A stretch of 64,000 nucleotides of DNA from F22 sp963678855 (GCA_963678855.1 OY787448.1:310001-374000); one strand, 5' to 3'. Shown: positions 17,280 through 25,957, counted from the first letter of the stretch. A program made the numbers and translations. The notes: generated by a model not told the origin, from the letters alone.

Positions 17280-19142
17280 ATGGATAGAAACAGAACAGTA
17301 GAAATAACTTCTCCTTATAATTTTGTACCATTCCCTAAAGCAGTCTTTTATCCAGACGCTTCTGGAGATGTTCCTTCGCAAGACAAACCATTCAAGGATG
17401 GAGAAGACCTCATTATAGAAGTAGAAGTAACTAATCATTCTCCCTTGTTTGTCAGGAATGGGCATAAAGAAGAAACCGCTTCTGAGGAAGAGAAAAAATG
17501 GAAAGCAGAAAAAAAACCCAAATTAGCAGAAGAAGCTGAGAAAATTATAACTCAGATAGAAGAAGGAAAAGAAAGCAACTATTCTTCTTTTCTGGGGCAA
17601 GTGAGTGATAATACGAAACAATACTTTATCCCTGCTACCACAATTAAAGGTGCAATACGCAGTACATTGGAAATAATGAGTTTCGGAGAACTAAAACAAT
17701 ACTATGACAATCATTTTGGATATCGTGACCTTGGAGGTAGTCTTACAACAGACGGTAATTTCTACACAAAAATAATGAAAGATGCTGAGGCTGGTTGGCT
17801 TAGTTACGATGCCAATACAGAGACCTATACATTATATCCTTGCATTGAAAACTATGAAAAAATTTCACTTCATGAAGTAGAAACACTATTTCCGATTCGT
17901 AACAATAGAAGAAATAGTGGCTATAATAGAAAGTCGCCCATCATGACAAAATATAAAGTCATTGGAAACAAAAAGGATAGATATCCTATCCTTGAAAGTC
18001 ATGGTGGAAAACGACTTGTATGCACTGGTTCGTTTAATTTCAATAAAGATGAGAGTAAAAACAAACAACACGAATACTTATTTTCGGAGGGAGGTAATCC
18101 AGAACCTGTAAGCAATGATGTTATAGAAAAATTCAAAAAAGTGTACCAACGTACAAAGCATTTTGACGCATTTGTTATGAAACACCTTAAAGCAGGCAAA
18201 AGATTGGCTGTATTCTTTTTAAAAGATAGTCCTAATGGTCAGCCTCAAGCAGAAAAAGAGGTCGTATCTCTAGGGCTATCTAGGATGTACAAAATTCCTT
18301 ACACAAAGTCCATTAAAGATGGTATTAATCAAGATGCAGATAACACAAAACTTGATCTGTGTGACACTATTTTTGGCAGCACAGACGATCTCTCATGTAA
18401 AGGCAGGGTGCATATAGGCCATGCTATGCTTAATGGTCGCCTTGAAGATCCACCAATGGAAGCTTATATATTTGGAGAGCCTGCAGCATCATTTTATCCT
18501 ATGTATTTGAAACAGTCATTTGAAAAGGGTTTTATTACCTATGATTCTGACCATATAGAAATATCAGGTAGAAAGCGTTATAGAGTGATGCCAGCCCAAA
18601 AGATAATGTACTCAGCAAGGGGAAATGGAAATTTGAATGTAAAGACCTGGCTTAGGCCTTTGCCTTCAGGCCAAAAATTTTCATTAAAAATACGGGTCCA
18701 CAACTTACGTCCATTTGAAATTGGCGCACTAATATCGGCTTTAACATTCCACCAAACACCAGATGTATTCCATACTATTGGTCAAGGTAAATCATTCGGT
18801 TTAGGAAAAACGTCGATGTCTATCACTAATATTAAAAGGATAGACAACGATTGTACCGACAGTACAATAAACAAGGGTGTAAACGATTACTTAGAATGTT
18901 TTGCTGAAGTTATGAACAAATTTTGCATGGAGCAGTTTGGAAAAGACACCTTATGGTATGATCAAGAATGTATTCAAAAACTTTTAAAAATTGCATCGCC
19001 AACTCATTATCCATACACAATGCGCTTTATGCAAGTGCAGTATGGATATAAACTAGCAAAAGAAAACGCGAACAAGAAAACGGTACTCAACTGTATGGCT
19101 GAACCACCTAAAAAGAGACAGCATAATAAGAGACATCTCTAA
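17280..19142 (+). CDS. Cas7 with large insertion (TIGR03986-like RAMP)
   Basis: 620 residues. RAMP features lie at the two ends: LIIEVEVTNHSPLFVRNG near 42, YFIPATTIKGAIRSTLE near 114, and the closing glycine-rich loop IGQGKSFGLGKTSM near 500. Between them are about 300 residues of insertion with lysine-rich and acidic stretches, much longer than a plain Cas7 (~200-250). This matches the Cas7-insertion subunit of III-D variant complexes, usually at the 3' end of the crRNA. The charged loop EEEKKWKAEKKPK (~66-78) may be disordered. It follows the small protein by 17 bp and precedes cas6 by 18 bp. Confidence 0.82.
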   Translation: MDRNRTVEITSPYNFVPFPKAVFYPDASGDVPSQDKPFKDGEDLIIEVEVTNHSPLFVRNGHKEETASEEEKKWKAEKKPKLAEEAEKIITQIEEGKESNYSSFLGQVSDNTKQYFIPATTIKGAIRSTLEIMSFGELKQYYDNHFGYRDLGGSLTTDGNFYTKIMKDAEAGWLSYDANTETYTLYPCIENYEKISLHEVETLFPIRNNRRNSGYNRKSPIMTKYKVIGNKKDRYPILESHGGKRLVCTGSFNFNKDESKNKQHEYLFSEGGNPEPVSNDVIEKFKKVYQRTKHFDAFVMKHLKAGKRLAVFFLKDSPNGQPQAEKEVVSLGLSRMYKIPYTKSIKDGINQDADNTKLDLCDTIFGSTDDLSCKGRVHIGHAMLNGRLEDPPMEAYIFGEPAASFYPMYLKQSFEKGFITYDSDHIEISGRKRYRVMPAQKIMYSARGNGNLNVKTWLRPLPSGQKFSLKIRVHNLRPFEIGALISALTFHQTPDVFHTIGQGKSFGLGKTSMSITNIKRIDNDCTDSTINKGVNDYLECFAEVMNKFCMEQFGKDTLWYDQECIQKLLKIASPTHYPYTMRFMQVQYGYKLAKENANKKTVLNCMAEPPKKRQHNKRHL

Positions 19143-19160
19143 CAAGATTGACAATTCAAG

Positions 19161-19814
19161 ATGAAAACACTAATCATCCAATACGACACCCCTCTAAAGC
19201 CCTACGAAGTAGCGGCTTTTAGAGGCGCTGTCAACCAATCCATGGAAGAAGCCAATGAGCTATTCCATAACCATACAGATCAAGGGGTACGCTACGCCTA
19301 CCCCTTGATCCAATACAAACGTATAGGCAATAAAGCAGCCATAGTATGTATCAATGAAGGCCTAGATGCTGCGCATGCCTTATTAGAGACACATAATATG
19401 ACACTGCGTATAGGTCAGCGCACAGCTCCTTTTAACTTAGACAAATGCAGCACTCATGAAGCTACATTGGGTACTACTGATGAGCCTGTCTTATACAAGC
19501 TGACCAATTGGATTCCACTCAATAGTGAAAACTTCCAGAAATATAATGACCTTTCTGGCATTATAGAACAATTTGAGATGCTCCAAAAGATACTAGTCGG
19601 TAATATTTTATCGTTCTATAAGAGCATGGGCTATTTCCTTGAAGATACAGTCACCTGTACCATCAAGCATATAGATTCACCTAAAACAATAAGCTATAAA
19701 GGACGAAAGATATTGACTTTCGACCTTGTATTTCAAACCAATGTGATGTTGCCTGAGTATATTGGCCTAGGTAAACGAGCAAGTCATGGGCATGGCATTA
19801 TTACAAATTATTAA
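19161..19814 (+). CDS. cas6: Cas6 pre-crRNA endoribonuclease
   Basis: 217 residues. Two ferredoxin-like halves; the second ends in the diagnostic glycine-rich loop GLGKRASHGHGII near 201. Two histidines in the first half (LFHNHTDQG, H36 and H38) sit where Cas6b enzymes have their catalytic pair, after the AFRGAV segment. It would cut the transcripts of all three arrays at the 3' side of each repeat. It is the only cas6 in the window, so arrays 1-3 with two slightly different repeats must be served by it or by a Cas6 elsewhere. Confidence 0.9.
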   Translation: MKTLIIQYDTPLKPYEVAAFRGAVNQSMEEANELFHNHTDQGVRYAYPLIQYKRIGNKAAIVCINEGLDAAHALLETHNMTLRIGQRTAPFNLDKCSTHEATLGTTDEPVLYKLTNWIPLNSENFQKYNDLSGIIEQFEMLQKILVGNILSFYKSMGYFLEDTVTCTIKHIDSPKTISYKGRKILTFDLVFQTNVMLPEYIGLGKRASHGHGIITNY

Positions 19815-19825
19815 ATTAGAAAATT

Positions 19826-21523
19826 ATGGGAAGAAAAGTTTTTATTACAACCTTAGGTAAAAATGGCTACCAAGACGGTAAATACGAGAGTTCTGATAAT
19901 CCAGGAACAATCTATACAGAGCCATTTCCTATGCTTGCTATTATAAAACATTTGAAAATAGATGAATGGGATCAAAATAATAAAATCATTGTAGGATTAA
20001 CTAAAGAGGCACGTGAGTCACATTGGCACAGCAATTCTGAAACTGAAGACTCTAACAAAACCATAAAACAACTTCTAGAAGAAAAAATTGGACGAAATGG
20101 CTCTATAATCAAGGACGTGCACTTAGCTCACGGAAGTACCAAAGAAGAAGTATGGGAAATTTTCAGTACTCTTTTCAAAGAACTAAAAAAGGGTGATGAA
20201 ATATACATTGATGTAACCAATGGCTTTAGATATTTCCCTATGTACATGCTGATGCTCTGTAATTATGCAAAACTTCTCCTTGATGTAAAAGTTATGTCAA
20301 TAGCGTACGGAGGCTACGCTGAAAAAGACAGCGAAATAAGACCAATTGTCGATGTCACTTACCTGTCAGACCTTGATGATTGGACAACCGCTGCAAGCGA
20401 TTTCATTTCTTCTGGCAATGCCAAACTACTGTATAAATTAATGAACAGAGAAAGAGGTGAATTGGGTAGAAATCAACAAAACGAAGAATTAAAAATCATA
20501 GGGGGCATTGTTGATGGTCTTTATTCCACTACTCAAAATATCCGTACAGTAAGAGGAGTCTCTTTATACCAAGGTGACGACATAAAAAAGTTTAAGGACA
20601 ATTATGCTAAGTTGAAAGACAATCAAAATGACCCATACATCCCAATTCTCGAAAAAATACACAATTCTTTCGATGGATTTGTTCCTGAAAAATCTGTCAT
20701 TAATGGATTTCAAGCAGCCAAATGGGCATTTGACAATGACTTAATACTACAAGGCTATGCATTATATACAGAAACCTTCATCAGTTGGATTTGTGAAAGA
20801 GCTAGTTTTGACACAAAAGACAGATACTTAAGAGGACTAGTATCACCGATATGCCAATATATTGCTAGAAACGGGCACGGTAATGAGCATGCTTGTATTT
20901 TAAAATTTGCCTTAGGCAATCCTACTAAACAAAAACAGATTCATATTCTTTACCATGACCCTATCATAAAAGAGTTTGGCAAACAATTTGGGAATCATGT
21001 AGAACAGAGGAATGATCTGTCCCACACTGGTTGGAGAGAGCAAGCTAATCAAGCTCAAAGATTCGAAAGTCATAAAAAAAATGTCGTGAATACAATCGAT
21101 GAAATACTAAAAAAGATAGATACTCCAATAGCAGAAACAACCGCTCTAAAAAGTAGTAAAGAAAAGTACTTTATCAACATTAGTAACCATCCTTCAAGTG
21201 GTTGGGATGCATGCCAGCTAGATGAAGCTAAAACTTATGGTGAAGTTGTAGATTATCTATTTCCAGATGTTACTCCTGATAAGAGCCATGAAGATATACA
21301 ATTATTAGCTAAGTCCACAGTAGACGAAATAGTATCAAAGTGGGGAAATGGCAAACTGACCGTCCATCTTATGGGAGAAATGACTTTTACCTATGCCTTA
21401 ATTCATATGCTTAAGGAACGTGGCATACATGTATTAGCATCAACAACAAAGAGAAATGTTGAAGAAGGGAGTAATGGTAAAAAAACTAGCTTTTTCCAAT
21501 TTATCAAATTCAGAGAGTACTAG
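19826..21523 (+). CDS. CARF-HEPN protein with extra C-terminal domain, second copy
   Basis: 565 residues. N-terminal CARF: VFITTLGKNGYQDG, then IYIDVTNGFRYFPM near 129 (DxTNG variant) and VMSIAYGGYAEKD. HEPN near 394-399: VEQRNDLSHTGW, an R-x4-H motif with intact Arg and His. A third domain fills 448-565: INISNHPSSGWDACQ, AKTYGEVVDYLFPDV, LTVHLMGEMTFTYALIHML, GIHVLASTTKR and IKFREY at the end. I recognise this as a recurring CRISPR-associated module with NHPS..W and MGE.TFT motifs but cannot name it. Possible roles are cyclic oligoadenylate degradation or a second effector activity. Last gene of the operon; a hairpin terminator follows. Confidence 0.85.
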   Translation: MGRKVFITTLGKNGYQDGKYESSDNPGTIYTEPFPMLAIIKHLKIDEWDQNNKIIVGLTKEARESHWHSNSETEDSNKTIKQLLEEKIGRNGSIIKDVHLAHGSTKEEVWEIFSTLFKELKKGDEIYIDVTNGFRYFPMYMLMLCNYAKLLLDVKVMSIAYGGYAEKDSEIRPIVDVTYLSDLDDWTTAASDFISSGNAKLLYKLMNRERGELGRNQQNEELKIIGGIVDGLYSTTQNIRTVRGVSLYQGDDIKKFKDNYAKLKDNQNDPYIPILEKIHNSFDGFVPEKSVINGFQAAKWAFDNDLILQGYALYTETFISWICERASFDTKDRYLRGLVSPICQYIARNGHGNEHACILKFALGNPTKQKQIHILYHDPIIKEFGKQFGNHVEQRNDLSHTGWREQANQAQRFESHKKNVVNTIDEILKKIDTPIAETTALKSSKEKYFINISNHPSSGWDACQLDEAKTYGEVVDYLFPDVTPDKSHEDIQLLAKSTVDEIVSKWGNGKLTVHLMGEMTFTYALIHMLKERGIHVLASTTKRNVEEGSNGKKTSFFQFIKFREY

Positions 21524-21554
21524 AAGTATCGATTGCTTGGTGACGAAAAGTAAA

Positions 21555-21592
21555 CTGGTTCCTTGTAGCTGAAAATAACTATAAGGAACCAG
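21555..21592 (+). terminator. Hairpin ending the CRISPR-Cas operon
   Basis: CTGGTTCCTTGTAG (21555-21568) pairs with CTATAAGGAACCAG (21579-21592). A closely related hairpin with the same flanking sequence (TTGGTGAC before it) occurs at 62817-62856, so this is a dispersed element used as a terminator, not a unique structure. Confidence 0.65.
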
Positions 21593-21605
21593 AGCTTAGA
21601 TACCA

Positions 21606-21869
21606 TCACTTCCGATACTCAGGCAATTGCGCATACTCAGGCTGATACTTCCATGGCAATCGTCCCCTATAAGCCGCATACCTCGGATTGTACCAGTCAG
21701 TAAAACGCGGGGGGCACAGCCCCTGCGCCAAATCAATAATCAAATCATTCACCGACAGACGAGGTAGTCCGTAGGTGTCAGGTACTGAAGGCACATACTT
21801 CAGTCAGAATAGGTTCGCAAATATCAGTGGTGTGGCATTCTCAGATGCCTGCTTTTTAGGTCGTTTCAT
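21606..21869 (-). pseudogene. Small basic protein gene interrupted by in-frame UGA
   Basis: From ATG 21869 the frame reads MKRPKKQASENATPLIFANL, then F, a TGA, then continues in the same frame for 65 more codons (LKYVPSVPDTYGLPRLSVND onward, ending QLPEYRK). The uninterrupted length would be about 87 residues. One nonsense change is the simplest explanation. There is no sign of a selenocysteine context. The GTG after the stop could restart translation and give a 62-residue peptide. Family not recognised. Two palindromes lie just upstream of the ATG. Confidence 0.45.
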
Positions 21870-21913
21870 TTCTGTTACAAGTTAAATGTTTACTCACTTA
21901 CACCTATATAAAC

Positions 21914-21942
21914 GCACGCTTTTATATATATAAAAGGAGTGC
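21914..21942. repeat. Imperfect palindrome, operator-like
   Basis: GCACGCTTTTATATA pairs imperfectly with TATATAAAAGGAGTGC. Shares the core CGCTTTTATATA with the perfect palindrome centred about 33 bp away, close to three helical turns, as expected for cooperative repressor sites upstream of the small minus-strand gene. Confidence 0.5.
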
Positions 21943-21948
21943 AATCGA

Positions 21949-21974
21949 GTATATAAAAGCGCGCTTTTATATAC
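21949..21974. repeat. Perfect 26-bp palindrome, operator-like
   Basis: GTATATAAAAGCG is followed directly by its exact reverse complement CGCTTTTATATAC. With no loop it is better suited to binding a dimeric protein than to forming a transcript hairpin. It lies 80 bp upstream of the ATG at 21869. Confidence 0.6.
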
Positions 21975-22115
21975 GTGTCGACTAAGCTAGGCTGAACTCG
22001 TTTTCAACACAAAAGTAAGACAAAGCAAAACGTCTGCATAAAGACATACCCAAATAAGACAGCTATACTAACCTCGAAACCGAAAACATGCATTTTCTTT
22101 ATTACACCATCCATA

Positions 22116-22149
22116 GTGAAACCCATATTTTACAAAATATGGGTTTCAC
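22116..22149. repeat. Perfect 16-bp inverted repeat with 2-base loop
   Basis: GTGAAACCCATATTTT, AC, then AAAATATGGGTTTCAC. No gene ends here and no T-run follows; it may be a relic of a mobile element or a protein-binding site. Confidence 0.55.
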
Positions 22150-22470
22150 CCACACATTTGAATTTTATAAACTCGTTTCATCTTGTTTATCAGAAAGCAT
22201 AACGTTAAATTTGCACAAAAAATGCAACTACAAACAACTTCATATCATATAACTCATGAATAAAAAACTACAAGTAGAATGGGAAAAAGTTGAAATAGCA
22301 AACTATTGAAACTTACACCTGGTTTACGAGACAGAGACCATAAGCGCAGCAATAAATCAAACAAGAAAACGAAACATAATATAGGAAAAGGCTGCCTCAG
22401 TAGCCTGCGGCTGGGGAGGCGATGTCATTGAAGCCTATATGAATGTGCCACCCGCATCTACAACCAGCAG
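22150..22470. other. Gene-free interval with coding debris at its 3' end
   Basis: AT-rich up to about 22390, then short pieces in two frames (ACGWGGDVIEAYMNVPP from ~22400, YECATRIYNQQM from ~22438) that run into the fragment at 22471. This looks like the frameshifted end of a lost gene. Confidence 0.35.
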
Positions 22471-22704
22471 ATGTCGCAAGAATTTACCTACGGCGACGAT
22501 GCCCACCCCACAATCGACGAAGTCTTGGAGACCATGGAAACGCTAGTTCTCCACCTCAAGATCGGCATTATAGAAGAGCGCATAAAAAAACTGTTCCAAA
22601 GCATCTGCGATGCCATGGAACAGGATGATATCGGTACGTATAAAACACTCAATCAAGAGAAGACCCGCTGGACGGAGATGTTGCGGGTGGCTTGGGTCGT
22701 GTAA
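22471..22704 (+). pseudogene. Fragment of a helical protein, probably decayed
   Basis: 77 codons: EFTYGDDAHPTIDEVLETME followed by a charged helical end. The upstream continuation is in other frames, so the N-terminal part of the gene has been lost. The helix content and terminal LNQEKTRWTEMLR vaguely recall DNA primase C-termini, but this is not firm. It converges on the SLATT-like gene with nine bases between the stops. Confidence 0.25.
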
Positions 22705-22712
22705 AGTTCGGC

Positions 22713-24005
22713 TTAGCCTCTGTGTACAATTATTCGAAAAATATAAATGGTTAGTGCTATAAGGGATAGAACATATGGTGTCGCTAAATTCCAGAGATAG
22801 TAATGAATATAAGCAGTAACTAACCTCCATATCCAACAACATGTTGTCCATATATTTCTCCTATTAGTAGCTTTACGCTTTTTCTTTAGAAAGCGACTAA
22901 ATTTCGTCGACACATCAGCATTTTCGACTATAGGTCCAACATGAGCTATAAGTTGCTCCTTAAACATTTCATAACGTTCCAAATCTGCCTGCGCTCTTCT
23001 ACTTCTTCCTTTAGTTAACTTGTTGATATATCTATCGCAAATACTGATTGCAGCTATCTTATCGTTGTGCGTTTTCAATCCACTTGTAAAGGCTTCAAAA
23101 ACAGCCATAGCTGCCACATAATCTGAAGTTTTGTCTAAGCTATCAACGTACTTAGCAAATGAGGGGAAGTCAATAGCTTCAACTTTTTCTTTATTATCAA
23201 TCTTTTTGAAGTCTTTTTTTCGACTTATAGTTTGTCTTTTTTTACATTCCGACTTATTATAGTCAATTGACTTTACAACAACATCATTTCTATGATGAAT
23301 TACAACCAAATATCTTTCATTCAATTCATCATATTGTTCTATGCTCATGAATTTCTTTCCAAATTTAAGACCCTGTTCCAACTCAGAAATTATCTTACTC
23401 ACCTCTACATAACTTTCATGGAGCTCTCTACCAGTCATTGCAAATGTGCCAGACGCTAAAGCAATAGATGCTCCGAAAATAATCAACGAATATATTAGTG
23501 TTATTGCTATTAATTCATCATGAGTCGTTTGTGTAAAAATAGTATTAGCTGATACAGTAGCAACTAATACAGAAGCCCAAGCATTGCAAAAATTATAAAT
23601 CCAATTCATCAGATTCATTCGCTTAGCCGCGGTTCGCAAGACCCCTTGAGTAGCTTCTGCTTTATTGCTCAATGTTTCATATTCTGTCTTAAGTTTAGTG
23701 TGATTTACCGCATCCTTATCAGAATCCTCTTTAGAATATTTACCAACAACTAAAGTAACATTCCCTTCAAGACACAAGTTACTTTTCTCTTCCTTCTCTA
23801 CAACAACTGGATGTGTCCCATTAACCTCTTCTGAGGAAGTCTTACTTATGTTATTAAGTAATATAACTTCACCACTAATCTCCACTTTGTCACCAACAGT
23901 TTGTTGTGATGATTGGTTTTGTTGATTTGACTGGTGTTGCATTTTTCTATTATTCCGACGGTTATTATTTTTTTTATTGCCGTTAGATGCGTTTTGTCTA
24001 GTCAT
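22713..24005 (-). CDS. SLATT-like membrane protein
   Basis: 430 residues. Asn/Gln/Lys-rich N-terminus (1-40), a probably cytoplasmic region, then a helical SLATT-type core at ~105-215: a coiled helix (YETLSNKAEATQ), TM1 ~136-156, TM2 ~165-186, and a long helix after it (RELHESYVEVSKIISELE). A further helical region (215-375) ends with two more predicted membrane helices (~380-400 and ~402-425). SLATT proteins are membrane effectors found with nucleotide-signalling defence genes, where they are thought to form pores. Here no cyclase partner adjoins it, but the cyclic-oligoadenylate-making type III operon ends 1.2 kb away and array 1 begins 0.8 kb on the other side. Link to CRISPR is inference. 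Confidence 0.65.
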   Translation of the reverse strand: MTRQNASNGNKKNNNRRNNRKMQHQSNQQNQSSQQTVGDKVEISGEVILLNNISKTSSEEVNGTHPVVVEKEEKSNLCLEGNVTLVVGKYSKEDSDKDAVNHTKLKTEYETLSNKAEATQGVLRTAAKRMNLMNWIYNFCNAWASVLVATVSANTIFTQTTHDELIAITLIYSLIIFGASIALASGTFAMTGRELHESYVEVSKIISELEQGLKFGKKFMSIEQYDELNERYLVVIHHRNDVVVKSIDYNKSECKKRQTISRKKDFKKIDNKEKVEAIDFPSFAKYVDSLDKTSDYVAAMAVFEAFTSGLKTHNDKIAAISICDRYINKLTKGRSRRAQADLERYEMFKEQLIAHVGPIVENADVSTKFSRFLKKKRKATNRRNIWTTCCWIWRLVTAYIHYYLWNLATPYVLSLIALTIYIFRIIVHRG

Positions 24006-24241
24006 ATTTTAAAGTTAAGTAAACATATAAGTATTATATTTATGATTTTGCACAAGTACTTTTCAAACAACGAAGCCATTTATGCAATAATTTTACACCA
24101 CAAAAATAAAAAAATCAGAAATAATAGACAAGATAATTATCAATTATTATTCAACATATTAAGATAAAATGTCTATGACATAAAATAAGACCAATTATAT
24201 GTATGAAATCACTATGTATATTATAAAAAACAACACTGATT

Positions 24242-24451
24242 ATGCTAGAACAACTCTTCCACCCTATGATTACCCAAATCACCCTGCCGCCATCACAAAG
24301 CTTCTCGGTCAACTTGGCATGACCTACACCGTAGGTCAAAACAACATGATATACACTAGCTGGTATACAAAACGACTGCATTCGCGACACAATCAAAGTG
24401 ATGTATCTCATTATGTATAGTTACTATCATGGAGAAGAGATCATAAAATAG
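24242..24451 (+). pseudogene. YbjN-like cassette remnant (deletion fusion)
   Basis: The first half matches the 5' end of the 25505 gene (ATGATTACCCAAATCACCCT and, later, CAAAACAACATGATATACAC); the second half matches the 3' end of the 27551 gene (CGACACAATCAAAGTGATGT and TATAGTTACTATCATGGAGA). An internal deletion of about 2.3 kb plus frameshifts joins the two. It lies directly upstream of leader 1, so each array is bordered by a copy of this cassette. Confidence 0.7.
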
Positions 24452-24579
24452 GGAGGGCAGTATACTAAAGAGCGCAGTGAAAAATTGAGCATTTTGAACT
24501 GCAATACATTAAAATGCATATTTTTCACAGTGGATATTACTCTTTTCATTTGCTTATTTATAGGAGATTACATTTTTTG

Positions 24580-24838
24580 CATAGACCACATCTATATGCC
24601 TCTCTGGTCAAAAACAGCTGTACTGCATAGTTATTATTCACTGTATACAGTGTGTCTCAACTCACTGGTTTTACAGTTAAAATAATGCTGAGAAGCACTT
24701 ATTGCCTATTGCATAACTCAAAATATTTTTGTATCTTTGCCCCGTCTTAGAGAGTTGTTAAAATCGTGCACTTTTATGCTCAGATGTGCATTTTAGCTCG
24801 CGTAAACGCCCTGTTTATCAAGGTTTTGATTTTTACCT
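24580..24838 (+). promoter_or_regulatory. CRISPR leader of array 1
   Basis: About 258 bp, clearly paralogous to 28621-28878 and 33724-33981. Shared elements in order: an inverted GACCA/TGGTC pair, the palindrome CACTGTATACAGTG (24639-24652), a promoter, AGAGAGTTGTTAAAATCGTGCA with two more GTGCA motifs, and CGCCCTGTTTAT before GTTTTGATTTTT at the first repeat. Orientation places the youngest spacers at the left end of the array. Confidence 0.85.
24709..24739 (+). promoter_or_regulatory. Array 1 promoter
   Basis: TTG at 24709-24711, 20-base gap, TATCTTTG at 24732-24739. The same element with the same gap occurs in leaders 2 and 3. Transcription would start about 90 bases before the first repeat. 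Confidence 0.75.
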
Positions 24839-25374
24839 GTCGCAGACCCTATCCACTAAAACAAGGATTAAGACTTTCTTCTTTGTTTTTTAACGCTTTT
24901 TCAAGCGTCGCAGACCCTATCCACTAAAACAAGGATTAAGACTTTTCATAATCTTTTTTTATTTGATTAATATTATTGTCGCAGACCCTATCCACTAAAA
25001 CAAGGATTAAGACAAAATGTACGACCTGCACAATACCTGTTTTATTAGGTCGCAGACCCTATCCACTAAAACAAGGATTAAGACTTCATTATTTGAGGAC
25101 TTTAAAGCAACGGCTAGAGCAGTCGCAGACCCTATCCACTAAAACAAGGATTAAGACGTCAATAACCACATAACTACAACTATCGTGTAATGGTCGCAGA
25201 CCCTATCCACTAAAACAAGGATTAAGACATATTATCAGAATACCCTAAACAACTGCCAAAAAACGTCGCAGACCCTATCCACTAAAACAAGGATTAAGAC
25301 ACATTAGAAACGTCCCATTTAGAAATATCACCGTTGAAGTCGCAGCCCCCATCCACCACAACAAGATTTTCTCT
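24839..25374 (+). CRISPR. CRISPR array 1: 7 repeats plus a decayed terminal repeat
   Basis: 36-bp repeats beginning GTCGCAGACCCTATCCACTA and ending ACAAGGATTAAGAC at 24839, 24907, 24978, 25049, 25122, 25193 and 25265; spacers 32-38 bp. An eighth, strongly mutated copy starts at 25339 (GTCGCAGCCCCCATCCACC), marking the old end. The last spacer (ACATTAGAAACGTCCCATTT...) has relatives after the last repeats of arrays 2 and 3. Repeat ends GTC/GAC are inverted. Same repeat sequence as array 3. Confidence 0.97.
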
Positions 25375-25504
25375 TAAAAAAATACCCAACTGCGAAAATA
25401 GGCTTCACACATAACTATTATTTTTACATCGCATCATTGCCCCCCCCAATGATACACCCATTGTTCCCATAAATAAAATAGAACTTAACATCAAAAAATA
25501 TACT

Positions 25505-25957
25505 ATGACTCAAGAACTCAACAACCCCATGATTGAACAAATCACCCTGTCAAAAGTCGCAGAACTTCTTGACCAAGCTAGTCAGCCATACACAGAAGGA
25601 CAAAACAGCATGATATACACCACACTGACTTGCCCAGTACCAGAGGATAGCAAGATTTTTGTGGGCATCCATGTCAATGAAGCCAAGAAAGAACTCCATA
25701 TTGCAGGTGAATGTGACAAATACCAAGACATGCAAATAGAGGGCATGGATGACTTCACAGAAGTAGTGCTGAGATGCAACAAAGTCAACGAGCACAATCC
25801 TAACGCCACAGGAACGATAGACTATGACTTAAAGTTGGTAGCCAAGAAAGTCTTTATCCTTACTCACCCTGTATCGACTAAGTATGTCCTAGAAAATTGC
25901 CTCAAGACAACACTTGCTGGCATACAACGTTTTTTCATTAACTATACAGAGCTATAA
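25505..25957 (+). CDS. YbjN-like small protein A
   Basis: 150 residues, no signal peptide. Pattern of the YbjN / type III secretion chaperone-like fold: an N-terminal helix (VAELLDQASQPY), strands (IFVGIHVNEAKKELHIAG), a helical FTEVVLRCNKVNEHN segment, another strand pair, then HPVSTKYVLENCLKTTLAGI near the end. YbjN-like domains are small alpha/beta modules thought to bind protein partners; no enzymatic residues are known. First gene of a five-gene run between arrays 1 and 2. A partial copy of it occurs at 24242 and another at 35064. No link between this family and CRISPR is known to me. Confidence 0.7.
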   Translation: MTQELNNPMIEQITLSKVAELLDQASQPYTEGQNSMIYTTLTCPVPEDSKIFVGIHVNEAKKELHIAGECDKYQDMQIEGMDDFTEVVLRCNKVNEHNPNATGTIDYDLKLVAKKVFILTHPVSTKYVLENCLKTTLAGIQRFFINYTEL

